A stretch of 64,000 nt of DNA from Bacteroidetes bacterium UBA7662. GTDB lineage: Bacteria; Bacteroidota; Bacteroidia; UBA7662. Below, piece by piece: positions 35,620-43,081 of this stretch; position 1 is the stretch's first letter; each line of letters begins with the position of its first letter. Location of the stretch: positions 55,516-119,515 of the forward strand of contig DLHS01000016.1 of the NCBI GenBank assembly GCA_002483345.1, given 5' to 3'. The notes under the pieces were generated by a model. It did no database searches. It was given only the letters and a program-made list of their open reading frames with translations, and was not told the DNA's origin. The position numbers and the translations under genes are program-made.

Positions 35620-35994
35620 ATGAAGATCATTACTACTAATCAGGCCCCTCTCCCGATCGGCCCCTACAGTCAGGCCGTTATTGCCAACGGCATGGCCTAT
35701 CTCAGCGGACAGATCGCCCTGCACCCCGAAAGCGGTGTATTGGTGATGGATAGTATTGAAAATGAAACCCACCAGGTGATGAAAAACATTGCTGCCCTGC
35801 TCGAAGCTTGTGGCAGCAGCCTCGATAAAGTAGTGAAAACCAGTATTTTTCTGAGCGACATGAACAACTTCGGACTCGTAAACGGCGTGTACGGCAGCTA
35901 TTTCAGTTCGAATTATCCTGCCCGTGAAACAGTACAGGTCGCCTGTCTGCCCAAAAATGTGAATGTAGAAATTTCGGTTATCGCGCTTGTATAA
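35620..35994 (+). CDS. ridA: RidA-family enamine/imine deaminase
   Basis: This small protein of 124 residues belongs to the YjgF/YER057c/UK114 family, which removes reactive 2-aminoacrylate and related imines made by PLP enzymes. It carries IGPYSQAVIANGMAYLSGQI, VVKTSIFLSDMNNF and the conserved arginine-containing end PARETVQVACLPKNVNVEIS. The length is typical. It is divergent from the 3HCDH-domain gene with only 33 bases between the starts. Confidence 0.92.
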   Translation: MKIITTNQAPLPIGPYSQAVIANGMAYLSGQIALHPESGVLVMDSIENETHQVMKNIAALLEACGSSLDKVVKTSIFLSDMNNFGLVNGVYGSYFSSNYPARETVQVACLPKNVNVEISVIALV

Positions 35995-36003
35995 CCATTC
36001 TTA

Positions 36004-36744
36004 TCATTCAATCACCTCCCCGTCAATATCAATGCTGACGGTTTTACCGTTCAGTACGGCAGTAGCTTCTCCATCTTTAAAAGCCGAGATACTGTTGAAT
36101 TTAACGGCTATCTGAATTTTACCACTTTCATGGAGGTAGCCTACTTTGTCTGCCTTTCGAATGCGGGCCAGGCTACCGTCGAAGTCACTTATTTCGTCAA
36201 AATCAAGTTTCAGCAAAATTTTGCCGTTTTCTTCTGCAATGCCGTATTTGTTCCCTTTGGCTATTCTGTACAGCCCTTTCCCCATATCTGACATGTGGGT
36301 AAGGTCGGCCTTTATCACCCATTGAAGCTCCTGGTTTAACAGGCCATATTTCCCCTTTTTCCGGCAAATGGCCAACCCATTGTGAAAAGGGCCGATGCTG
36401 TCGAGCACCATCTTTTTCTCCCATTGTCCGCGCCGGTCGATGTAACCAATGGTATTGACAGCGATAGCCAGGGCGTTATCGCCTTCAAAACGATCCAGAT
36501 AGTCGTAGCGAACGGGAATAACTTCCCGGCCTCTGGTATCCAGATAACCCACCTTATCGTCGCGGTATGCCCTGGCCCAGCCATTCTCCCATTCATCGAT
36601 TTCATCATATACAGCCGGTATAACCACCTTCCCTTTGGCATCGCGGGCACCTTTGTAGCCATTTTCAGTGAAGAAAGCGGGATTTTGGGCATGAAGCTGG
36701 CCTGTCAGCAACCAGAGCAGCAGAAAGCTATAGATTTTATTCAT
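36004..36744 (-). CDS. WG-repeat exported protein
   Basis: The 246-residue protein has a signal peptide (MNKIYSFLLLWLLTGQLHAQ) and at least six WG-type repeats with the pattern GY-x-D-x-x-G-x-x-V/I-P-x-x-Y-D (KGARDAKGKVVIPAVYDEID, VGYLDTRGREVIPVRYDYLD, IGYIDRRGQW, YGLLNQELQW, YGIAEENGKI, VGYLHESGKI). Such repeats form beta structures of unknown function. I use the ATG at 36744, since a palindrome (36762-36777) lies just upstream. It is convergent with ridA. Confidence 0.8.
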   Translation of the reverse strand: MNKIYSFLLLWLLTGQLHAQNPAFFTENGYKGARDAKGKVVIPAVYDEIDEWENGWARAYRDDKVGYLDTRGREVIPVRYDYLDRFEGDNALAIAVNTIGYIDRRGQWEKKMVLDSIGPFHNGLAICRKKGKYGLLNQELQWVIKADLTHMSDMGKGLYRIAKGNKYGIAEENGKILLKLDFDEISDFDGSLARIRKADKVGYLHESGKIQIAVKFNSISAFKDGEATAVLNGKTVSIDIDGEVIE

Positions 36745-36761
36745 GGCAATTATCAGAGCAG

Positions 36762-36777
36762 GTATTGATTTCAATAC
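36762..36777. promoter_or_regulatory. palindrome GTATTGA-TT-TCAATAC upstream of the WG gene
   Basis: A perfect 7-bp inverted repeat with a two-base spacer lies 18-33 bases before the ATG at 36744. Its position and form suggest an operator, but no regulator is known. Confidence 0.3.
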
Positions 36778-36787
36778 AAAAAAGCAC

Positions 36788-36818
36788 AAAAAAGCCGGTC
36801 AACTCAGGGCTGACCGGC
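36788..36818 (-). terminator. intrinsic terminator of the DUF3332 gene
   Basis: Read on the minus strand, GCCGGTCA (complement of 36818-36811 pairing with 36801-36794) forms an 8-bp GC-rich stem with a nine-base loop, directly followed by a run of T (36793-36788). It lies just past the stop of the gene at 36836. Confidence 0.75.
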
Positions 36819-36835
36819 AAATGTTTCAAAACAGC

Positions 36836-37381
36836 CTAGCGTGATACCCATTGAGGGCTCACATGCCGGATAAATGGATTGGTCGTAACTGCTTCCTGCT
36901 TCATTTCGATCGAAAAAGCATTGTGATAGAAGGTTACATGATCGCCATTTTCACGGAACATAGGTAATTTCTCCTCCCCGTTCAAAGCCATCCAGGTGCC
37001 ATCCGCAGCCTTTTCCATGGCCAGCATTGTTTTGCCATCCAATTCCCGGATGATAAGTTTATCGCTGCTACGCTCCAGCTCATACACCTTACCCTGGTAA
37101 GCCAGGCGGTCGGTGCCCTCAAAATCAGGCGCAAATGCCAGCGGATTGCTACCCGACCAAAATTCTATGAGGTTGAGGATTACTCCATCAATAAACAGTG
37201 TAGCGGTGTATGCCTGAACACCCCCCAACAGCCAGTAAATCACATTGTTGAGGTATTTGTTGTTCGTAACCCCTTCGTTCCATTTGTACAGCTTTTTCGT
37301 TAAGGCAAAACTGCCCATACAGGAGGTGAAGGTGAAAGTTCCGACAAACAGCCAGATCATTGGTTTGAAAATCATTTTCAT
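36836..37381 (-). CDS. DUF3332 lipoprotein
   Basis: The protein of 181 residues has a signal peptide with a probable lipobox (FTFTSCMGSF). It matches the DUF3332 pattern: a conserved start GSFALTKKLYKWNEGVTN, a hydrophobic segment (YTATLFIDGVILNLIEFW) and a small C-terminal beta domain. The function is unknown. An intrinsic terminator follows its stop codon. It is divergent from a small basic-protein gene. Confidence 0.8.
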   Translation of the reverse strand: MKMIFKPMIWLFVGTFTFTSCMGSFALTKKLYKWNEGVTNNKYLNNVIYWLLGGVQAYTATLFIDGVILNLIEFWSGSNPLAFAPDFEGTDRLAYQGKVYELERSSDKLIIRELDGKTMLAMEKAADGTWMALNGEEKLPMFRENGDHVTFYHNAFSIEMKQEAVTTNPFIRHVSPQWVSR

Positions 37382-37593
37382 AGCAGAGGATTTTTAGTAC
37401 CAGCAATATACCAAATAGACGGTATGCCTCTCTAAAAACAGGGGACTGTTTTAACATCCTATTCTGCTTGCCACCCGGCATCAAAATATATCACAACCCC
37501 TGCTTCTTTACTGGTGCTGAAAAATCAGCCGCATCAAAAATTTCCATTGCAGCAATCAGGCAAAAGCAGCAACTTTATGAAAAGCTTTAAGCC

Positions 37594-37704
37594 ATGTCAA
37601 AAGAGAAATCCGTCCAGAAGGAAGTAAAAAAGGAATCCACCAAAAGCCTGAAAGAAAAACGGGCTGAGAAGAAAGCTAAAAAAGAAAGTAAGAACAGGCA
37701 ATAG
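37594..37704 (+). CDS. 36-residue lysine-rich protein
   Basis: An ATG at 37594 opens a frame of 36 codons ending with TAG at 37704. The peptide is almost half Lys and Glu/Arg (KEVKKESTKSLKEKRAEKK and similar), with no hydrophobic segment. Small basic proteins of this kind recur in Bacteroidota as uncharacterised genes. Support for translation is the balanced codon use, absence of stops in a lysine-rich frame and an intrinsic terminator overlapping its stop codon. It may bind nucleic acid, which is a guess from composition. Confidence 0.55.
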   Translation: MSKEKSVQKEVKKESTKSLKEKRAEKKAKKESKNRQ

Positions 37705-37719
37705 GCTGTTCTTACTTTT
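37687..37719 (+). terminator. intrinsic terminator overlapping the end of the small basic gene
   Basis: AGTAAGAACAG (37687-37697) pairs with CTGTTCTTACT (37706-37716), an 11-bp stem with an eight-base loop, and the stem end runs into TTTT. The stop codon of the 36-residue gene lies in the loop. Confidence 0.7.
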
Positions 37720-37804
37720 CGGGTTGTTTCAGGAAGCGCAGGCATCTTTTTTTTAGATTGGCATTTCAGCTAACTTGTAGCCTTCCTGCATTAAACCAAA
37801 CACT

Positions 37805-38098
37805 ATGAAAACCATTAAAAAATTCGGTGTATTCCAGACAGCTAAAGTTGCCGCGGTAATTTATTTTTTCCTTGCGTTAATTATCATTATCCCCATGTTC
37901 CTGATTATGAGCATGCTTCCGGCATACGAAGAAACCAATGTGTTCCCCGGTAACGTGTTTCTATTCGTAATGCCTTTCCTGTATGGGATAATGGGTTTTG
38001 TGTTTACAGCCATAGGCTGTGTAATTTACAACTTTATTGCAGCCCGCATGGGGGGTATCACCATAGAGGTAGAGACCACTGAGAACCCTGTTGTTTAG
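37805..38098 (+). CDS. small two-segment membrane protein
   Basis: The 97-residue product begins with a short basic part (MKTIKKFGVFQTAKVAAV) followed by two strongly hydrophobic segments at about 17-38 and 50-75 and a short acidic tail. The layout, with the first helix after a 15-residue leader, resembles the DUF3566 group of small membrane proteins. No function can be given. It stands alone between the small basic gene and the convergent phosphoribosyltransferase. Confidence 0.65.
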   Translation: MKTIKKFGVFQTAKVAAVIYFFLALIIIIPMFLIMSMLPAYEETNVFPGNVFLFVMPFLYGIMGFVFTAIGCVIYNFIAARMGGITIEVETTENPVV

Positions 38099-38153
38099 AC
38101 GTAATCAGGTTTTCATTTACGTCCCCGGCCACTAAAGCCTGGGTATACCTGCT

Positions 38154-38654
38154 TTAATGCAAATACACCTTCACTACATCTTTCGAAATGCTCACCTCAA
38201 TATTGTCCTGCAAGGTGGTGGCGAGGGATAGTCCTACAAAATCGGCATGTACCGGGTAGGATTTGTGCGCGCGGTCGACCAGGACAGCAATCTGCAGCCG
38301 TCGGTATGTATGGGCCATAAACGGTTTGATGGCGTACAGCAAGGTTTTACCGGTATGTGCCACATCATCCACAATCACCACTACTTTCCCCTGCCAGTCA
38401 GCGGGGGATACACCGGTAGTGATTTCATCGTGTACGGGATTATCCTTGTTTAAGCGTATCCAGGTTACCTCTACTTTCAGATCGGAAAGCGTCCGGAGCT
38501 CTTCAGCCAGCAATTCCGCGAGCTGAAGCCCGCGGTTTTTGACCCCGGCCAGCAGAATCTGTTTCTCCTGGAAATTCTCTTCCCAGATCTGGTAGGCAAT
38601 CCGCCTGATTTTCTGGCGGCATTGTTCGTCTGAAAGTAGCTGTTTGCGGGCCAT
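38154..38654 (-). CDS. PyrR-like phosphoribosyltransferase
   Basis: This type I phosphoribosyltransferase has 166 residues. The PRPP-binding motif is VVVIVDDVAHTGKTL near residues 90-104, with flexible-loop and hood regions similar to PyrR/UPRTase proteins (LLAGVKNRGLQLAELLAEEL near the N-terminus). PyrR proteins bind pyr mRNA and can have uracil phosphoribosyltransferase activity; no pyr gene is beside it, so the role here is open. It is 12 bases downstream of ettA and probably co-transcribed. Confidence 0.75.
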   Translation of the reverse strand: MARKQLLSDEQCRQKIRRIAYQIWEENFQEKQILLAGVKNRGLQLAELLAEELRTLSDLKVEVTWIRLNKDNPVHDEITTGVSPADWQGKVVVIVDDVAHTGKTLLYAIKPFMAHTYRRLQIAVLVDRAHKSYPVHADFVGLSLATTLQDNIEVSISKDVVKVYLH

Positions 38655-38666
38655 AACGCTTACAAT

Positions 38667-40340
38667 TTACGCACGTCCGGTGAGGTCGCGGTATTTATTT
38701 TTACGGATAGCCCCATCTCCTTTTCGTTTTTTGAGGTTCTCTTCGTATTCGGTATAGTTGCCGTCGAAATAGTAAAACTCGCCCTGGCCTTCGTAGGCAA
38801 GGATATGGGTACACACCCGGTCCAGAAACCAGCGGTCGTGGGAGATAATCACCGCGCAACCGGCGAAATTTTCGATGGCCTCTTCCAGTGACCGCAGCGT
38901 ATTTACATCAATATCGTTGGTAGGCTCATCAAGCAGCAGCACATTGGCACCTTGTTTTAAGGTCATGGCCAGGTGTACCCTGTTGCGTTCTCCGCCCGAC
39001 AGCTCTTTGATCTTCTTGCTCTGATCGTTGCCGCTGAAGTTGAATTTGCTGATATAAGCCCTGGCATTTACCTGACGACCCGCCAGCAGCATGGTTTCAG
39101 TGCCACCGCTGATGACATCAAAAACCGTCTTATCCATTTCCAGACCATCGTGTGCCTGATCCACATAAGCTATCTGAACGGTATCCCCCACCCTGAAATC
39201 GCCTTTGTCCGCTTTTTCAAGACCCATGATCATCTTGAACAAGGTGGTTTTGCCTACCCCGTTCGGGCCGATGATACCCACCACGCCTGCAGGGGGTAGT
39301 GAGAAACTGAGGTTGTCGATGAGTTTGCGGTCGCCAAAGGATTTGTCAACCTCCTGGGCTTCGATTACCACATTACCAAGCCGCGGACCTGGCGGGATAA
39401 AGAGCTCCAGTTTTGCCTCTTTCTCTTTCACATCCTCATTCAGGAGACTGTTGTAAGAGCTGATACGGGCTTTTGATTTGGCGTGACGGGCTTTGGGTGC
39501 CATGCGAACCCATTCGAGCTCCCGTTGGAGGGTCTTCTGGCGTTTTGATTCTGTTTTCTCTTCCTGTGCCAGTCTTTTTGATTTCTGATCGAGCCAGCTT
39601 GAATAATTGCCCTCAAACGGAATACCCTCCCCCCGGTCGAGTTCGAGTATCCAGCCGGCAACATTGTCGAGGAAATAGCGGTCGTGGGTAACGGCTATCA
39701 CGGTGCCTTTGTAACGGCGCAGGTGTTGCTCCAGCCAGTCGATGCTTTCCGCGTCAAGGTGGTTGGTAGGCTCATCGAGCAACAGTACATCCGGCTCCTG
39801 TAACAACAGCCGGCAAAGTGCTACCCGGCGGCGTTCACCACCCGACAACTGGCCGATTTTGGTGTCGGCAGGCGGGCACATGAGGGCTTCCATGGCTATG
39901 TCGAGGCGGTTATCGATGGTCCAGGCATCCGCTGCATCGAGTTTTTCCTGTACTTCCGACTGGCGAGCAAGCAATTTATCGAAATCGGCATCGGGATCTC
40001 CGAAGGCTTCGTTGATCTGGTCAAATTCTTTCAGCAAATCAATCACATGCTGTACACCTTCCTGTACCACCTCTTTTACGGTTTTGTCAGGGTCCAGATC
40101 TGGCTCCTGCGACAGATAACCCACGGTATAACCCGGTGAAAAGACGACATCGCCCTGATAGGATTTGTCGATACCGGCAATGATGCGCATGAGGGTAGAC
40201 TTACCCGCGCCGTTTAAACCGAGCACTCCGATTTTAGCACCGTAGAAAAAACTGAGGTAGATATTTTTGAGAATCTGCTTGCCGGTGGGGAGGGTTTTGC
40301 TCACCCCGGCCATGGAAAAGATGATTTTGTGATCGGACAT
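38667..40340 (-). CDS. ettA: energy-dependent translational throttle protein EttA
   Basis: This ABC-F ATPase has 557 residues and two nucleotide-binding domains. The first has Walker A GLNGAGKST, signature LSGGERRRVAL and Walker B LLLDEPTNHLD; the second has GPNGVGKTT, LSGGERNRVHLA and LLLDEPTNDID. The linker between them contains the ribosome-contacting region (KTESKRQKTLQRELEWVRM). Length and motif order match EttA, which gates the ribosomal E site in response to energy level. A TATCTTTG box lies 19 bases upstream (40367-40360, minus). Confidence 0.93.
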   Translation of the reverse strand: MSDHKIIFSMAGVSKTLPTGKQILKNIYLSFFYGAKIGVLGLNGAGKSTLMRIIAGIDKSYQGDVVFSPGYTVGYLSQEPDLDPDKTVKEVVQEGVQHVIDLLKEFDQINEAFGDPDADFDKLLARQSEVQEKLDAADAWTIDNRLDIAMEALMCPPADTKIGQLSGGERRRVALCRLLLQEPDVLLLDEPTNHLDAESIDWLEQHLRRYKGTVIAVTHDRYFLDNVAGWILELDRGEGIPFEGNYSSWLDQKSKRLAQEEKTESKRQKTLQRELEWVRMAPKARHAKSKARISSYNSLLNEDVKEKEAKLELFIPPGPRLGNVVIEAQEVDKSFGDRKLIDNLSFSLPPAGVVGIIGPNGVGKTTLFKMIMGLEKADKGDFRVGDTVQIAYVDQAHDGLEMDKTVFDVISGGTETMLLAGRQVNARAYISKFNFSGNDQSKKIKELSGGERNRVHLAMTLKQGANVLLLDEPTNDIDVNTLRSLEEAIENFAGCAVIISHDRWFLDRVCTHILAYEGQGEFYYFDGNYTEYEENLKKRKGDGAIRKNKYRDLTGRA

Positions 40341-40359
40341 TTCAGGCTGAATTATGGGG

Positions 40360-40367
40360 CAAAGATA
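40360..40367 (-). promoter_or_regulatory. -7 element of the ettA promoter
   Basis: TATCTTTG on the minus strand, 19 bases before the ettA ATG, matches TAnnTTTG. No clear -33 TTG is present. Confidence 0.4.
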
Positions 40368-40478
40368 AGCCTATCCTCCCAAAAGCCGCCAGCAGGAAAT
40401 GGCCGATTTTTGCGGATTTTTAACTTCGACTTAGCCAAAAGCAGACAGGAGGGAGTTGGCATTTGAATACCCCAGCTG

Positions 40479-42875
40479 TTACCATTTTATCCTGATTTCC
40501 GGTTTCGTGCCGGCCCTCCAGCTTACAGGCACTGTGAGCAGGCCGTCCTGCCATTGTACCGGTATTTTTTTGCGCCCTATTTTTACTGTTTCAGGGGCTT
40601 TGCTGAGTCCATGAACAATCATTCTGAGCTGCTGATCGCTTGGTTTATATGTCTTGCCGACTTCCTTACTTAAACGGAGCCGCAATTCACCTTTGCAGGC
40701 AGCGGCTTCATAGGAAGCCAGCTCATACTGCCCTTTTTCGAAAGCCATAGGGGTAAGGCCATCATCGTGGTAACAATTTGCTTTAGCTACCCCTGCACTT
40801 TCGTGGTGGTAGTAGTGTAAATCCCAGTCGCTGCCAGTGTATGCGCTGGTATGCTGCACCAGGGGAGCCAGGGTAATAAAGGCCCCTGCCCTTACAAAAG
40901 TCGGAATGTAATCCATCGTCAAAGGTATCTGATGGTTTTTTCCGCCGGCATAGTACCGACCGGTATTAAAATCAAACCACTCCCCTTCAGGCAAAAACAC
41001 TTCCTGGGATTTTTTTCCGGCTTCGAGTACGGGAGATACCAGCATGTCTTTCCCCCAGAAATAGGCTTTGGCACTGGTCTGAGCACTTGTATCATCCGGC
41101 AACTCAAAAAGCAGCGGCCGCATAAAGGGCAGCCCCTTCTGGTTGTTTTCAAAGGCCAGGTGATAGTTGTATGGCAGCATGCGGTAGCGCATCTCGATGA
41201 TGTTGCGGGCGCGGGCTTTAGTCAGCGTATCATGAAAAACGGGCTCCGGAGCAATGTGCTCCTGGGCATGCGGCCTGAAAACTGGCTGAAACTGGCCGTA
41301 TTGCAGCCAGCGGATATAGAGTTCGGCATCAAACTTTTCGCCACCGGCAAAACCGCCAAGGTCGCTGTGCATATACCCCAGCCCCTGCATACCCATCTGC
41401 AGGGCTATTTCCGGCTGACTCTGCAGGCCTCCCCAACTCCGGCTCACATCACCCGACCAGGGAATAAGCCCATACCGCTGTGAACCAGCTGCTCCGGCAC
41501 GCATCAGGATAAAAGGTCGTTGTTCGGGGAAATCTGCCTGGTAGCCTTTGTGCAGCAACCCTGCCCAATCGTGCCCGTATATGTTATGCAGCTCATCGGC
41601 TGTGCCTGTGGCATGCCGCAAGGGCGAAGGATGAACCTCCGGCTCTCCCAGATCTCCCCACCAACCACCCACACCCCGCAAAGTAAGCTCCTTGTAAATG
41701 TTCCAGAACCACGCCCTGGCTTCCGGCTTGTACAGGTCGACGAGTCCGGTATTGCCGAAATAGAAATCATATTTATAAGGATTCCCCGCCGAATCGGTGG
41801 CCAGTATCTTCGCCTCAACTGCTTCCTGCCAGCGGGTGGAACTGGTGAGGATGAAAGGTTCGGTCACCAAAATGGTCTGTATGCCCCTGGCCTTAAAATC
41901 AGCCATCATGGCATCGGGTGTGGGGAAAGAGTCTTTTAAAAACGCAAGATTCCCCATATGCCCCTGAATGTCTTTGCCGAACCAGTAGATATCGATAACC
42001 ACTGCATCGAGCGGAATGCTGTCGTGCTGAAAACGAGCGACCGTTTCGCGGGTTTCCTTTTCGCTGTGGTAACCAAAACGGCTGGAGAAATTTCCGAAAG
42101 TCCAGCGCGGTGGCATGGGCTGACGACCGGTGAGCAGGGTATATTGTTCCAAAATCTGCTCCCAGCTGTCTCCGGCAATAAGCTGAAAGGTTTTGCGGCC
42201 GCTGATGGTTTCATAGCGCAGCTGGTTTTTCTTTTTGCTGTCGAGATCAAGCCAGCCGATGGGGGCATTGTCGAAATGCAGCATATACATTTTAGATGAC
42301 TGGACAATAGGCAAACAATAGTTCATCAGGGGAGATACCGTCTCGTAGCCGTAATGTGCCCGGTTGTAAAGCTGCAGGCGATGCCCACGGCGATTCATTC
42401 CCAGTGCGCGGGCACCGCCGCCGTACAACACCTCGTCGGGACTGATGTGGAAATCGAGTGCTTCTCCGTCTGCCAGCTTTTCATAGCCATTGCCTTCTTC
42501 CAGCAGTTTTTTGCCGTTATAGAAATACTGAATACCGAAAGGTTGTTTCTGGATTCTGATTTCAAGGCCGCCGGTTACAAAGTGAATCTGCTCTTCCTCC
42601 AGCCGAACCAGTTCAAAGACCTGCCGTTTGTTATAAATCACCGCGTGGGAATTGGCTACCCATTTTTCACCTGTTGGCACAAAACTCACCTCTACCATTT
42701 GTTTGCTGTAGGCAGAAAACCGATAGTAGCCGTCGGTCGTTTCCACGATAGCTACCTGGTTTTCGAGTCGGTAACCCACAAAATCGCGGGCATGCAGCCC
42801 GAAAGGCAATAAAAGTAGCAGCAACAGCTGCATCCGGCAAAGACGATGTAATGGCATAGTTAGGGTTAATCCCAT
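40479..42875 (-). CDS. GH31 glycoside hydrolase, exported
   Basis: The protein of 798 residues is a family 31 glycosidase (alpha-glucosidase, alpha-xylosidase or transglucosidase). It has an N-terminal beta-sandwich, the catalytic barrel with AVVIDIYWFG, the nucleophile aspartate in GGWWGDLGEPE and the acid/base aspartate in WSGDVSRSW, followed by C-terminal beta domains. A hydrophobic leader (LLLLLLPFGLHA) shows export. The start is uncertain: 42875, 42857 and 42833 are all ATG codons, and the last two give a normal signal peptide. It has no SusC/D partner nearby. Confidence 0.88.
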   Translation of the reverse strand: MGLTLTMPLHRLCRMQLLLLLLLPFGLHARDFVGYRLENQVAIVETTDGYYRFSAYSKQMVEVSFVPTGEKWVANSHAVIYNKRQVFELVRLEEEQIHFVTGGLEIRIQKQPFGIQYFYNGKKLLEEGNGYEKLADGEALDFHISPDEVLYGGGARALGMNRRGHRLQLYNRAHYGYETVSPLMNYCLPIVQSSKMYMLHFDNAPIGWLDLDSKKKNQLRYETISGRKTFQLIAGDSWEQILEQYTLLTGRQPMPPRWTFGNFSSRFGYHSEKETRETVARFQHDSIPLDAVVIDIYWFGKDIQGHMGNLAFLKDSFPTPDAMMADFKARGIQTILVTEPFILTSSTRWQEAVEAKILATDSAGNPYKYDFYFGNTGLVDLYKPEARAWFWNIYKELTLRGVGGWWGDLGEPEVHPSPLRHATGTADELHNIYGHDWAGLLHKGYQADFPEQRPFILMRAGAAGSQRYGLIPWSGDVSRSWGGLQSQPEIALQMGMQGLGYMHSDLGGFAGGEKFDAELYIRWLQYGQFQPVFRPHAQEHIAPEPVFHDTLTKARARNIIEMRYRMLPYNYHLAFENNQKGLPFMRPLLFELPDDTSAQTSAKAYFWGKDMLVSPVLEAGKKSQEVFLPEGEWFDFNTGRYYAGGKNHQIPLTMDYIPTFVRAGAFITLAPLVQHTSAYTGSDWDLHYYHHESAGVAKANCYHDDGLTPMAFEKGQYELASYEAAACKGELRLRLSKEVGKTYKPSDQQLRMIVHGLSKAPETVKIGRKKIPVQWQDGLLTVPVSWRAGTKPEIRIKW

Positions 42876-43081
42876 CTGGGATTATCAAAGTAAAGCTTTG
42901 CCGGGCAAACAAAAAAACTTGCCCGGATACGTTTTTAACGCAGCAGAAGTCTTTTTTGAAAAGTACAGAAGCGGGCTCGGCAGTATCTATTGTCAACCTT
43001 TTATCACAATTCAAAACAACAGAATCAGCAGACTTTTCATTGCGTAGCTTGAAGTCATGAACACACTTCAATCCTACTGCC

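Noticed and set aside
35587..35772. N-terminal extension of the 3HCDH-domain gene
   Set aside because: These 62 codons are antisense to ridA and carry no conserved sequence; a TAnnTTTG box lies in between.
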